Assembly (NCBI GenBank): GCA_029269125.1
Contig: JARHXX010000013.1
Span: forward strand, 1-64,000
Length of the DNA: 64,000 nucleotides
Source: Kiritimatiellaeota bacterium B1221
GTDB lineage: Bacteria > Verrucomicrobiota > Kiritimatiellia > SS1-B-03-39 > UBA6053
Reading direction: 5' to 3'
The first letter of the stretch is position 1. Every line of letters starts with the position of its first letter. Under the pieces are notes generated by a model, which saw nothing but the letters and a program-made list of their open reading frames with translations, ran no database searches and had not been told where the DNA came from. The position numbers and the translations under genes were made by a program. Shown in pieces: positions 45,414 through 54,558 of this stretch.

Positions 45414-46223
45414 ATGACATTTTACCCTCTCAATTTAAAATTTATCACGACGGCAGCGCTGATGTTCTCTGTAAGGATTTTTGGAGAAGTGGTGTTGATA
45501 TCAGAGGATTTTGGGGGGATCGCGACTGATGGTTTGAACGGGAAAAATGCCTCGACGTTCAGTTCCGCCATAACTTCTGCGGGTGGTTCCAGTGTCTGGG
45601 CTGCGGGGACGGCGTTTAACGCGGATGGCAGTGTGGATGCAGGGGCCGCGACTTCCGGGGCCGCCGCCCGCTTAAATTTGGGAAGTTATATAAACGACCG
45701 TAAGGGAACCGCGACGGGAAAATTTTCGCTCACGGCCACCTTGGATCCTAATTCAGGTGGGGGATCCAACTTTCTTTCCCTGGGCTATTTCACCGGGGCG
45801 ATCGGGCTGACGGATGATTTTGCGAGTGATTCAAATGCTTATGCCAGGGCGACCGCCCTTACCCGCGTCAGTTCATCAAACATAAGTGAATATTTTGTGG
45901 GGCCAGGCACTTCATATTCAATCGATGCTATTAACGGTCGTGGATTGCGAACGTACACCATTGTTTTGGATTTCACCCCGGCCGGTGGTTATGACGGGAG
46001 TACAAATTTCGGCACCATCTTTTTTCACAGTGATAACGATGGAGGAACACCTGCAACCCGCACGTTGAACAGTAATCATTCTTTTCAGTATATCGGAATG
46101 ACCCGGGACGATGATGTTGCCGGCGTTTTTAGTGATCTACAATTCACTCAAATTCCCGAACCTTCATCCTTACTGTTGATTGTGGTTGCGGGAATGGGAA
46201 TTGCGGTATGGCGCCGTCGGTAA
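45414..46223 (+). CDS. PEP-CTERM sorted secreted protein
   Basis: 269 residues. A signal peptide (FITTAALMFSVRIFG), a Gly/Ser/Ala-rich beta-type body (LISEDFGGIATDGLNG..., with DPNSGGGSNFLSLGYF and SDNDGGTPATRTL), and a C-terminal sorting tag IPEPSSLLLIVVAGMGIAV followed by WRRR. Exported and handled by an exosortase, not encoded here. GGAG lies seven bases before the start. Located between mannonate dehydratase and heparinase-like lyase genes; it may be a glycan-binding surface protein, but no known domain is seen. Confidence 0.85.
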   Translation: MTFYPLNLKFITTAALMFSVRIFGEVVLISEDFGGIATDGLNGKNASTFSSAITSAGGSSVWAAGTAFNADGSVDAGAATSGAAARLNLGSYINDRKGTATGKFSLTATLDPNSGGGSNFLSLGYFTGAIGLTDDFASDSNAYARATALTRVSSSNISEYFVGPGTSYSIDAINGRGLRTYTIVLDFTPAGGYDGSTNFGTIFFHSDNDGGTPATRTLNSNHSFQYIGMTRDDDVAGVFSDLQFTQIPEPSSLLLIVVAGMGIAVWRRR

Positions 46224-46309
46224 TTTAGATCTTTCAGCACCCTTTTTTTACACCGCGGATTCATGCGGATATTTTTGGGCGTCCAGGGGCTGGTCATGGA
46301 TATTCTGAC

Positions 46310-46332
46310 CGCCCCGCATGCGGGACTCCGGC
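46310..46332. repeat. Copy of the CCCGC/GCGGG hairpin repeat
   Basis: CGCCCCGCATGCGGGACTCC plus GGC, matching the two window-start copies in 22 of 23 bases. It lies between the convergent stops at 46223 and 46370. Confidence 0.7.
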
Positions 46333-46369
46333 TGGAATTCACCTAAAGGTGCCCATTCATTTTCCGGCT

Positions 46370-48232
46370 TTAATCCTTAAAAAATTTAAGGGCCTGAGGG
46401 GAGGCGAGGAATTTTACGGTGTAGGTTATCTCTGATTCCGGGGGCAAATCCTGTTCAAAATAAAGCATCCGGGTATTTGGGTTCTTTCTTTCCCATTCCT
46501 GCGGAGGGTCCGACACCTCAGATACTTGCCAGGTAACATCCTCTAATCCATTCAGCTGGAGCTGGAGAAGCTGGTTGTCTTGCTTCAGGACTGGACCTTG
46601 TGGGTGGCTTAAATCCACTTGGGCATGTGTGAGCATGGCCCAGCGGATTTGGGTGGGCTGATTCAAGGTGCGAAGTTGATCTTCAATAATGACTTTTCCG
46701 GTTTCGATTAATTGAATCTTACGGTGGGTAGACGCGAGTTGCCCCCGGTAGATGGTGGATAGATCCACGGTAGTGGCTGATTCGTCAGATTTCAGTATGT
46801 TTGCGTGTCCATCCACCCGTTGTTGCTGGCCGTTTACGGTGAGGATATTGTGGCTGAAGCTTCCAATCCTGAAAATTTCCCAACGTTCACTGGCTTGTTC
46901 CCGCATCCAAAGAATCATGCCTGCGGATTCCGCTTTATGATAATTTTCCATGCCCAGATCCAGCGCCCAACGGACCCCGTTTATTTCCAGCACGAAACTT
47001 CCCGCATCCATGTGCGCGTGATTGAGAGAGGGGGAACCTCCTTTAATGGCGGCGTAAGTGTCATCGGTATCCCAACCCGAACGATAAAAAGCGACAGGCA
47101 TTTCTCCATCGGCTTTCCAGTGGGTGAGGCTGGGTTTTATCTGTTCCGGTTGAGCGGGGGCCCAGAGTAAGAGGAAGGGCATAAAACGTTTTGAATGATT
47201 CTGCATATTCACATCTGATTCTAAATATTTTCCAATCAGATTCACTTCATTCCAAAGCAGGGAGGGCTTCTTCTGCTGTTGTGCCATCCAATATAAACCG
47301 GGATTGATCCCTGCATGTTCAACACTGTCCGCATAATTAAAGTAGTCGCCTGACGGCCCTTTGATGTGTTGCATATAATCGGCGGATTCCATGAAGCCGG
47401 GCATCTTGGAAAGTCCGAAATCGCTGCCGAAGGCCTGCTGAACGGCATCGAAAAACAAAATATTATAGGTGGTGCCGTATGCCCAGTAGATCGGGCCCTC
47501 CACGTAGGCGCCATCCGGCGCATAGGTTTTAAGCACCCTGGGGAGGCTGTTCACTGCGCGTTGCAGAATGGTCTCTGCGAGTGCGGGGGCTTCCTCATAA
47601 ATTGCCAATGCTCCCAAAGTCATGCCGGTATTGCAAACCTGGTTCCAATTGTTGTCCGTGGTAACGAATCCGGGTTCTTTCCCGTTGTTCGCGGGAGGCA
47701 TGGATGGCCGCAGGCCTTTTTCTAAAACAGCATTTACGATGAGGGCGCGGTCTGCTTCGCCGATGACCGGATAGAGCCAATCATATCCGATCGCCATGGC
47801 AGTGGTCATTTCGGCCACATCGAGAAAGTGACTGGGGTTCCAGTCTGTGAAGTTTGCAATTGCGCGCATTTCTTCGATGGCCCGTTCTGCGTATTTTGTT
47901 TCTCCGGTGAGTCTATACGCAAAGGACAGGTAGCCGATTCGTTTCAGCGCGATGCGTGAAATGTCCAGGAGTCGGCGGCCGGTGACGATCCGTTCTACCG
48001 GCGGAAGATCCAGGACGCTATGGGCGTCGGAAATGACTTTTTCGGCAAGGGGTTGAAGGAAAAGGCTGGAGGAAATTTTTTTCCGCCATGCGTCTTCCTG
48101 ATCCGCGGAAAGGAAAAGCCGGGGGTGGGACGGAGAAAGACTTTTCATGGCTTGGGTCACCTGGAGGGAGCTGGCGTGTAAATGAAATGAGGTCAGAGAG
48201 ATGAAAAGACTGCTTATGTGAAGGAATCTCAT
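46370..48232 (-). CDS. Heparinase II/III-like polysaccharide lyase
   Basis: 620 residues. A signal peptide (LHISSLFISLTSFHLHASS) indicates export. The N-terminal part is an alpha/alpha toroid (repeated helical units, for example NNWNQVCNTGMTLGALAI and GAYVEGPIYWAYGTTYN). The C-terminal part is a beta-sandwich with SLNHAHMDAGSFVLEINGVRWALDLG, the HepII/III hallmark with conserved His and Asp. Such enzymes cleave uronic-acid-containing polysaccharides by beta-elimination. With mannonate dehydratase nearby it fits degradation of a uronate polymer, and with the sulfatases a sulfated one. Substrate undetermined. Confidence 0.85.
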   Translation of the reverse strand: MRFLHISSLFISLTSFHLHASSLQVTQAMKSLSPSHPRLFLSADQEDAWRKKISSSLFLQPLAEKVISDAHSVLDLPPVERIVTGRRLLDISRIALKRIGYLSFAYRLTGETKYAERAIEEMRAIANFTDWNPSHFLDVAEMTTAMAIGYDWLYPVIGEADRALIVNAVLEKGLRPSMPPANNGKEPGFVTTDNNWNQVCNTGMTLGALAIYEEAPALAETILQRAVNSLPRVLKTYAPDGAYVEGPIYWAYGTTYNILFFDAVQQAFGSDFGLSKMPGFMESADYMQHIKGPSGDYFNYADSVEHAGINPGLYWMAQQQKKPSLLWNEVNLIGKYLESDVNMQNHSKRFMPFLLLWAPAQPEQIKPSLTHWKADGEMPVAFYRSGWDTDDTYAAIKGGSPSLNHAHMDAGSFVLEINGVRWALDLGMENYHKAESAGMILWMREQASERWEIFRIGSFSHNILTVNGQQQRVDGHANILKSDESATTVDLSTIYRGQLASTHRKIQLIETGKVIIEDQLRTLNQPTQIRWAMLTHAQVDLSHPQGPVLKQDNQLLQLQLNGLEDVTWQVSEVSDPPQEWERKNPNTRMLYFEQDLPPESEITYTVKFLASPQALKFFKD

Positions 48233-48361
48233 GGTCTCCTTCTATTGGGCTTTTGCATGGAGGCAAGGGTAAAACAAGGGGGCGTGGCAGGGGGCTCTGC
48301 TCTATTCTGAATCGGTATATAAGGGGTTTACATCCCCATACAAAGAGCGCATCATCGATGA

Positions 48362-48931
48362 ATGAAATCGATAATAACCCCCTGCTGTTTCATTGTTTTT
48401 GGTTTTGCGGCTTTGGCAGATGAAGGCGTCGCTGTAGCCGGTCATTTTTCACCGGTGGTTTCTACCCGGGAAAGTTTCGGAGTGGATGTGAAGGGGACGG
48501 ACTTTTATTTAGAAACTTTGAAACATCAGATTGTGACTGCATTTGGATCTGAAGGAGCCGAAGTGTCTGTTGTCCTGGAAGAAGAAGATTTGAATCTGAA
48601 ATACAGGACGAGACACTTTTGGATTCATAGTGGTTCTAAGACCGGCGAATGGTCGGAGAAGGCACGTGAGGTGGAGGGGCCCTCACACAAGGGCATCATG
48701 GTCCGGGTCATGATGCAACCCGCATCTTTACGGAGAGCATGGGATCGGTCCGTCAATGATGCGGGTGCGACCATTGCGTTCGAAAGTTCCGCGCCTTATT
48801 GGAAGTCCTTTATCTGGGTGATGCCGGTGGCTGACGGGAACAAGCATGTAATGGTTATACTCGATCACGGAAGCGGTGCAGACCGAGATACGCTAAAGAA
48901 GCTGAAACAGATATTCAGCGAGCTTCGGTAG
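48362..48931 (+). CDS. Secreted protein of unknown function
   Basis: 189 residues. An N-terminal signal peptide (IITPCCFIVFGFAALA) is followed by a soluble alpha/beta-looking domain with charged segments (VVLEEEDLNLKYRTRHFWIHSGS, VMVILDHGSGADRDTLKKL). I do not recognise a family. Divergent from the heparinase-like gene (129 bases) and convergent with the DEAD-box helicase gene; the gap to the latter carries a palindrome cluster. Confidence 0.6.
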   Translation: MKSIITPCCFIVFGFAALADEGVAVAGHFSPVVSTRESFGVDVKGTDFYLETLKHQIVTAFGSEGAEVSVVLEEEDLNLKYRTRHFWIHSGSKTGEWSEKAREVEGPSHKGIMVRVMMQPASLRRAWDRSVNDAGATIAFESSAPYWKSFIWVMPVADGNKHVMVILDHGSGADRDTLKKLKQIFSELR

Positions 48932-48942
48932 ATTTACAAAAG

Positions 48943-49027
48943 CGAAGGTCGAACATTGAACGTTCTGCATTGAACATCGAAAGAAAACCTTCGACGTTCA
49001 ATGTTGAACGTTGGCTGTTCAAGGTTC
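48943..49027. repeat. TTGAAC/GTTCAA palindrome cluster
   Basis: Repeated TTGAAC and GTTCAA words, including AACATTGAACG (48952-48962) pairing with CGTTCAATGTT (48995-49005), and ACCTTGAAC-like words further along. They lie between the convergent stops at 48931 and 49037. A related AACGTCGAATATTGAAC stretch is at 5235-5251. The cluster may form a terminator-like RNA or be a short dispersed repeat family. Confidence 0.55.
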
Positions 49028-49036
49028 GAAACGAGC

Positions 49037-50941
49037 TTAGCGGCGTCCGCGGTTTCCACCACCGGAGCGTCCGCCCCCCTGGCGTCCACGCCCTCCGCCG
49101 CCTTGCCGGCCGCGTCCTCCGCCCCCTTGACGGCCTCCGCCTCCACCGCCACTGCGGCGCTGGCGTCTGGGGACTTCGCGTTCTTCAACCGTGAGCCATT
49201 CCTCTTCGGGCTGGGTGCATTTGAGGTCGCGACCGATGTATTTTTCGATATCCGGAATCATCATGGAATCGAATTCGGAAGCGAAGCAAACGGACTGACC
49301 TTCATCTCCGGCGCGGCCGGTACGGCCGATACGGTGAACGTAGTCTTCCGGATCTTCGGGAAGGTTGTAATTGATGACCAGGCCGACTTCATCGACGTGG
49401 ATGCCGCGTCCTGCAACATCGGTGGCCACCACGACGGGGGTTTTACCGGATTTGAACTCTTCCAGTGTGCGTACCCGTTTTGCCTGGGGAACCGCACCGG
49501 AAAGCAGGGCGGCTTTGAATCCGTAGGCGTTCAGATGGTCGCATAAATCCTGGGAGGTGTCCCGGCGGTTGGCAAAGATCAGGGTGCGTGGCGGATCGAG
49601 TTTGCGCAACAGGTTGACCGTGAGGGCAAATTTTTCTTTATCGGTGACGATGTAGACGGTTTGGTCCACGGTGTCTGCCGCCACGGAAGTGGGTTCGATC
49701 ACGATGCTAATCGGGTCGCGGGTCCAGGAGGTGGCCAGACGTTTGATGTCGTCGGTGAAGGTCGCGGAAAAGAACAGGGTTTGCCGTTTGTCTTTATGCG
49801 GGGTGGCATACACGATGCGTTTCACATCGGGGATAAATCCCATGTCCAGCATGCGGTCGGCTTCGTCGAGCACCAAAATTTCCACTTGGGAAAGGTCGAT
49901 GACCCGCGAGCGCATGAAGTCAATCAGACGTCCGGGGGTGGCGGCGACCAGGTCTACCCGATGGTGGCGCAGGGCTTCTTTTTGAGGTTCGTAATCCAAT
50001 CCGCCATACACCGGCAAACTTTGCATTTCGGTGTATTTCATCAGTTCAGCGGCTTCCTCTTCGATCTGCAGGACCAGTTCCCGGGTGGGGGCGAGGATGA
50101 GCATGCGCGGGGTGCCGTTGGGAAGATCCGGTTTGGGATTTTTCAGCAGACGGGTCATACTCGCCAGCAAAAAGGCTGCGGTTTTACCGGTGCCGGTCTG
50201 GGCCTGGCCCATGCCATCGCGTCCGCCCAGGAGTTCGGGGAGGATTTCCGCCTGAATGGGGGTGCAGTATTCATACTTTAAATCGGAGATGGCGTGAAGC
50301 AATTCGTCGGCCAATCCCACTTCTGAAAAGCGCATTTTGCCTTCGACTTCAGCCACTTTCACTTGATCTGGTGTCCAATTTCCCGCTTCGGGTTTGGGAC
50401 GGGGAAAGGAGAAGCCTTTGCCGCGGGTGCTGCCCGGGCGGTTCTCGCGGTTTTGTTTATCGCGATTCTGATTTCTGCCGCCCCGGTTTGAGCGCTCACC
50501 GTTTTCGGAACGATTCTGGTTCCGCGGTTTACGGTTGCGGGGGGGGCGGTCTCCATGTTTTTCCCCTTCGCGACGGGGACGGTCTTCGGAGCGTTTGTCG
50601 GAACGATTTCCCGAGCGGTTGTCTGAGCGGTTGTTTGAGCGATTTCCCGAACGGTTCCCCGATCTTCTGGAAGAACCCTCGCGGGAGTTTTGTTCATCGG
50701 AGGATTTCGCCGTGCTTTTGCCGGGGCGCCATTCCTCCTGTTGGTTGGCGCGTTTTTTCTTGGCTTCCTTGAGGGGCTCCGGTGCGTGGGAGTCAGAGGG
50801 CGCTTCTTCGCGAATTTTTGATTTCCGGGCCTCGGTGGGTTTCGGATGCTCCGTTTTGGGGGCTTCGGATTTTCTTTCAGCGGGTTGGGCTGAGGTCTTT
50901 TTTATGAGGGACTTAACTTTCTTCAGTAGTGATACAGGCAT
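49037..50941 (-). CDS. DEAD-box RNA helicase with disordered tails
   Basis: 634 residues. The core at about 205-590 has the Q motif (FSEVGLADELLHAI with TPIQ), motif I AQTGTGKT, PTRELVLQ, TPGRLIDF, VLDEADRMLD, SAT, and C-terminal HRIGRTGRAG. It unwinds structured RNA. The N-terminal 200 residues are highly charged, including a tandem Asn-Arg-Ser-x tract of about six units, and the C-terminus is RGG/RQGGGG-rich; both are disordered RNA-binding tails. It lies one base downstream of the HAD phosphatase gene stop. RhlE- or CsdA-like; I cannot choose the orthologue. Confidence 0.92.
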   Translation of the reverse strand: MPVSLLKKVKSLIKKTSAQPAERKSEAPKTEHPKPTEARKSKIREEAPSDSHAPEPLKEAKKKRANQQEEWRPGKSTAKSSDEQNSREGSSRRSGNRSGNRSNNRSDNRSGNRSDKRSEDRPRREGEKHGDRPPRNRKPRNQNRSENGERSNRGGRNQNRDKQNRENRPGSTRGKGFSFPRPKPEAGNWTPDQVKVAEVEGKMRFSEVGLADELLHAISDLKYEYCTPIQAEILPELLGGRDGMGQAQTGTGKTAAFLLASMTRLLKNPKPDLPNGTPRMLILAPTRELVLQIEEEAAELMKYTEMQSLPVYGGLDYEPQKEALRHHRVDLVAATPGRLIDFMRSRVIDLSQVEILVLDEADRMLDMGFIPDVKRIVYATPHKDKRQTLFFSATFTDDIKRLATSWTRDPISIVIEPTSVAADTVDQTVYIVTDKEKFALTVNLLRKLDPPRTLIFANRRDTSQDLCDHLNAYGFKAALLSGAVPQAKRVRTLEEFKSGKTPVVVATDVAGRGIHVDEVGLVINYNLPEDPEDYVHRIGRTGRAGDEGQSVCFASEFDSMMIPDIEKYIGRDLKCTQPEEEWLTVEEREVPRRQRRSGGGGGGRQGGGGRGRQGGGGRGRQGGGRSGGGNRGRR

Positions 50942-50942
50942 A

Positions 50943-51578
50943 TTATTTTTCCATTTTCTTCATCATTGAGGCGGCTGGACCCACAGCCACCACCCGCATT
51001 CCCGCGGATGTTGCCGCCTCAATTCCGGGCGGCCCGTCTTCAAGTACCAGGCAATCCTCCGGCTTCACTCCCAGCTTTTCCGCTGCGAGCAAATACATAT
51101 CGGGGGCCGGTTTGCCATGTACCACATCTTCAGGCGTGACAACCACGCTGAATAAATCTCTAAGCCCTGCATTGAACAGGGTTTGTTCGACCGTTTGACG
51201 GTTGCCACCGCTCACCACCGCCACGGGATGGGTTTTCGCCACTTTACGGGCAAAATCCGTTATGGGGGTAATGAGGGGATGATCGTGGGTTTGGTCGAGA
51301 AAGTGTTTTCGTTTTAATCGTGCCAGCTCTTCCGGATCGTGATCGATCTCCAGATGTGAGCAGATTTCGCGGGCCACCAAATGGCCGGCCATGCCCCCCC
51401 AGGTGCAAAAGTGGTCATAGGCGAGGGGAGCCTGTACCTTCTGGTCACGGAGGATGGCTTCCCAGCTCCGGTAATGGGCGCCCATGGTGTCTACAAGCGT
51501 GCCGTCACAATCAAAAAGAACTGCGTTTACCTGCTTTTCGAGCCCCTCCAGGGGTTCGGATATATAAAGATCAATCAT
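50943..51578 (-). CDS. HAD-superfamily phosphatase/phosphoglucomutase-like
   Basis: 211 residues from the ATG at 51578. HAD IA: motif I LFDCDGTLVDT, motif II VSGGN, motif III in HGKPAPDMY and motif IV LEDGPPGIEAA. Similar to beta-phosphoglucomutase-type sugar phosphatases; substrate unknown. A longer frame to 51668 is open but adds no motif. The stop is one base before the helicase start, so the two are co-transcribed. Divergent from the plsC gene at 51697. Confidence 0.82.
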   Translation of the reverse strand: MIDLYISEPLEGLEKQVNAVLFDCDGTLVDTMGAHYRSWEAILRDQKVQAPLAYDHFCTWGGMAGHLVAREICSHLEIDHDPEELARLKRKHFLDQTHDHPLITPITDFARKVAKTHPVAVVSGGNRQTVEQTLFNAGLRDLFSVVVTPEDVVHGKPAPDMYLLAAEKLGVKPEDCLVLEDGPPGIEAATSAGMRVVAVGPAASMMKKMEK

Positions 51579-51696
51579 AGGGGGTATTAAAATTTCGGGT
51601 TTTACCCGTTCTGCATTGCTTTTGAAGTGACAGCTTCCCCGACTGCCATTAGGGTGTTGTTTCCACACCGACTCCCAAATTTGCTGGATCTTCTAT

Positions 51697-52425
51697 ATGC
51701 TTACATTATTGCGAACGCTATTCTTTTTTGTGGTTTTCTGGATACATCAATTGTTGATCTTGCCTCTTTTGGTGTATTTTCATGTCCGACACCATTTTTC
51801 CGGTCCAGAGGCCGTGCGCAAGCCTGTCTGCGCCATTGGCAGGGGATGGGGAGGATTGATGTGCTGGTTGGGAGGCGTGAAATTGGATCGTCAGGACCAC
51901 TCTGGGATCCTGCCGGGGGAAGCGGTGCTGTTCGTCAGTAATCATCAAGGAGACTTCGATATCCCCATCCTGTTGAACCAGGGCGGACGGGATCTTGCAT
52001 TTGTGGCCAAAAAGGAATTGGGAAAATTGCCTTTGGTGAGCAATTGGATGTATCTCATGGGCTGTATTTTTCTCGACCGGGATGACCGCCGGAAGCAGGT
52101 GGGGCAAATCAAACAAACGGTGGCGAACCTGCAAAGCGGGCTTTCGATGGTGATTTTTCCCGAAGGAACCCGAAGTCGTGGACCGGAGATGCAGCCTTTC
52201 TCGAAAGGGAGTCTGAATATTGCCGAAAGGGCGGGGGTTCGTATTGTCCCGGTGACTTTGAAGGATTCATATACGCTCAAGCCCAAGGGACGTTGGGGGT
52301 TCCCCGGAGGAAAGGCGAAAATGATTTTGCACCCCGCCATCGACCCCAAAAAGCTGGACCCCGACATCAAAGCGCGTCTACATGAACATGTGCAGGAAAT
52401 TATTCAGGCAGGGTTGGATGGGTAG
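51697..52425 (+). CDS. plsC: 1-acyl-sn-glycerol-3-phosphate acyltransferase PlsC
   Basis: 242 residues. A transmembrane N-terminus (LRTLFFFVVFWIHQLLILPLL), acyltransferase motif I SNHQGDFD (H-x4-D), IFLDRDDR and motif III FPEGTRSRG. Makes phosphatidic acid from lysophosphatidic acid at the inner membrane. Not in a lipid operon here. This is the better candidate for housekeeping PlsC; the homologue at 17124 belongs to the OlsB operon. Confidence 0.88.
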   Translation: MLTLLRTLFFFVVFWIHQLLILPLLVYFHVRHHFSGPEAVRKPVCAIGRGWGGLMCWLGGVKLDRQDHSGILPGEAVLFVSNHQGDFDIPILLNQGGRDLAFVAKKELGKLPLVSNWMYLMGCIFLDRDDRRKQVGQIKQTVANLQSGLSMVIFPEGTRSRGPEMQPFSKGSLNIAERAGVRIVPVTLKDSYTLKPKGRWGFPGGKAKMILHPAIDPKKLDPDIKARLHEHVQEIIQAGLDG

Positions 52426-52443
52426 TTTTGTCGGGAAATTTTC

Positions 52444-52470
52444 GGAGTCCCGCCCTTCAGGCGGTTTGAA
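52444..52470. repeat. Diverged hairpin repeat, opposite orientation
   Basis: CGGAGTCCCGCCCTTCAGGC followed by GGTTTG is, on the minus strand, a GCGGGACTCCG element like those at 1-121 and 46310-46332, with a longer loop (GCC-TGAAGG-GCGGG). It lies just downstream of plsC. The rest of 52426-52640 shows no further feature. Confidence 0.45.
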
Positions 52471-52640
52471 GAGGATGCCTTCAGGCTTCCGGGTTTCAAT
52501 TCCCGAGTTCTTATTAAGTGGGCTGTCTTTTTGAAAAAATCAGAACGTAGTCTCTGTATCCGCCTCTGCGTAAACGCTTCGGTGAAAGCCGAGTGAACTC
52601 GGTACTCCGAACTATTCTTCCCGCCTCGAAAGATTAAATC

Positions 52641-54353
52641 TTAAGATTTAGCGGCTAAAAGCTGTTCCGCCAGTGCCAAGGCCTCATCAAAGGTGGCCGT
52701 GAAATTTTCGAATCCCGCTTTATCCACAAATCCCGATTTGCGCATCATGCTGAGGGGTTGCAGATGCACCCCGCTTAAGATGACGCATTTATGATGTTCC
52801 TGCATGCGTTCGACCAGGCTTTCCAGTGCGTTTAAGCCGGTGGCGTCCATGGCGGTAACCAGATGCAGGCGTAAAATCAGAACCTCCGGCAAGCCTGCCG
52901 AAGCTTCCATGGCCGCTTCCATTTTTTCGGCAGCGCCAAACATGAAGGGGCCGAAAATCCGGTACACCTGCACGCCTTCGGGAATGGTTTTTCCCTGGGC
53001 CATTTGTTCCGGGCGTTCGAGCATATCCTGATCTGTAACCGCACTGACTTCGGTGGTCTCAGAGACTCTTCGAATATAAAGAATGGCAGCCAGGACCATC
53101 CCGACTTGAACGGCCACCACCAAATCAAATATCACGGTGAGGGCAAAGGTGGTTATCAGGACCAATGCATCACTGCGGGGCATTTTCAGGCAACGGCTGA
53201 GTTCGTGCCAGTCTCCCATGCGGATGGCGACCACCATGAGCACTGCGGACATGGCGGTCATGGGAATCATTCCCGCCCATTTGGATCCGATGAGCATAAG
53301 CAGCAACAGGGTGATGGCATGGACGATACCGGAGATCGGGGTTTTGCCTCCGCTGTTAATATTGGCGGTGGTGCGGGCGATGGCGCCGGTGGCGGGGAGT
53401 CCGCCAAACAGCGGGCTGCAAAGGTTGGCGACGCCCTGGGCCACCAGTTCGGTATTGCTGTCATGCCGGTCTCCGGAAAGGCCGTCCGCCACTACCGCAG
53501 AAAGCAGAGATTCAATGGCACCTAAAATTGCAATGGCGGTGGCGGGGCCAATGAGATCACGGATCATCTCCCCATCCATTTGCGGCAATTTCGGCTGGGG
53601 GAGACCCGAGGAAAGTGCACCCGCTCCAAACTTACTGGCAATGGTTTCAACCCCGGTCCCTTTCCACAAGACGACGAATACCGTGGCAATAAGCATCGCC
53701 ACAATGGAGCCCGGGACTCTTTTCATATGCAATTGGGGCCAGAAGAGAATGATTGCGATACAAACGACCCCCAAGAGGGCCGTGACAGGATTTAATGAAG
53801 ACGCGTGATGAATGAGCCATTCGACTTTTTCAAAAAATTCCCTGGGCGCTGCTCCGGTTTGGTATCCCAGAAGGTCGGGGATCTGTGAAAGCATGATGGA
53901 TATGGCAATGCCGGTGGTAAATCCACTGGTGACAGGCCAGGGAATATATTTGATCAGGGTTCCCATGCGGGTGAGCCCCATCACGATGAGGATGCAGCCC
54001 GCCATAAGGGTGGAGATCAGCAGTCCCTGAAACCCGTGTTCCTGGATGATCAGGAGCACGATGGGAATAAAAGCAGCGGTGGGCCCGCCAATTTGTACCC
54101 GGCTGCCCCCCAGTGAAGAGATTAAAGCTCCGGCTAAAATCGCGGTAATAATGCCAATGGCTGGTGCGGGCAAGCCGGTTTCTGTGCCTGCGGGAATGCT
54201 CGCAATCCCTAATGCCAACGCGAGGGGCAGGGCGATGAGGCCTACGGTCATGCCGGAGATGATTTCGGTGCCCCAGGGGATCTTCTCCGCTTTTGAGCTC
54301 CAGAGTTCTAGTAATCGGGGTCGAAAGAGTGGAGAAGAGGATGAATTTTTCAT
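52641..54353 (-). CDS. SulP-family anion transporter with STAS domain
   Basis: 570 residues. About 14 hydrophobic segments, including the SulP signature region GLIALPLALALGIASIPAGTE, SRVQIGGPTAAF and FTTGIAISIMLSQI, then a C-terminal STAS domain (about 450-565; LRLHLVTAMDATGLNALE). Transports sulfate, bicarbonate or other anions across the inner membrane. The sulfatases in this window would release sulfate, but the gene is far from them and the substrate is not readable. Confidence 0.92.
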   Translation of the reverse strand: MKNSSSSPLFRPRLLELWSSKAEKIPWGTEIISGMTVGLIALPLALALGIASIPAGTETGLPAPAIGIITAILAGALISSLGGSRVQIGGPTAAFIPIVLLIIQEHGFQGLLISTLMAGCILIVMGLTRMGTLIKYIPWPVTSGFTTGIAISIMLSQIPDLLGYQTGAAPREFFEKVEWLIHHASSLNPVTALLGVVCIAIILFWPQLHMKRVPGSIVAMLIATVFVVLWKGTGVETIASKFGAGALSSGLPQPKLPQMDGEMIRDLIGPATAIAILGAIESLLSAVVADGLSGDRHDSNTELVAQGVANLCSPLFGGLPATGAIARTTANINSGGKTPISGIVHAITLLLLMLIGSKWAGMIPMTAMSAVLMVVAIRMGDWHELSRCLKMPRSDALVLITTFALTVIFDLVVAVQVGMVLAAILYIRRVSETTEVSAVTDQDMLERPEQMAQGKTIPEGVQVYRIFGPFMFGAAEKMEAAMEASAGLPEVLILRLHLVTAMDATGLNALESLVERMQEHHKCVILSGVHLQPLSMMRKSGFVDKAGFENFTATFDEALALAEQLLAAKS

Positions 54354-54558
54354 AAAAGTACAAATAAAGGTCTTATGAAGCGCTTATACAGGACAATGAA
54401 GCTCCTAATGCTCCTGAATCGAATTAAGCAAGAGGAATGACGGGAAATTTATGATGGGGGAGGCCGGAGACCGGCAGTCGGAGGCCGGATTCGAAATTTG
54501 AAATCCGGGGTATGGGACTTATCCGTCATCATTCCGCTTTGGGAAGAGGCGGAAAATT

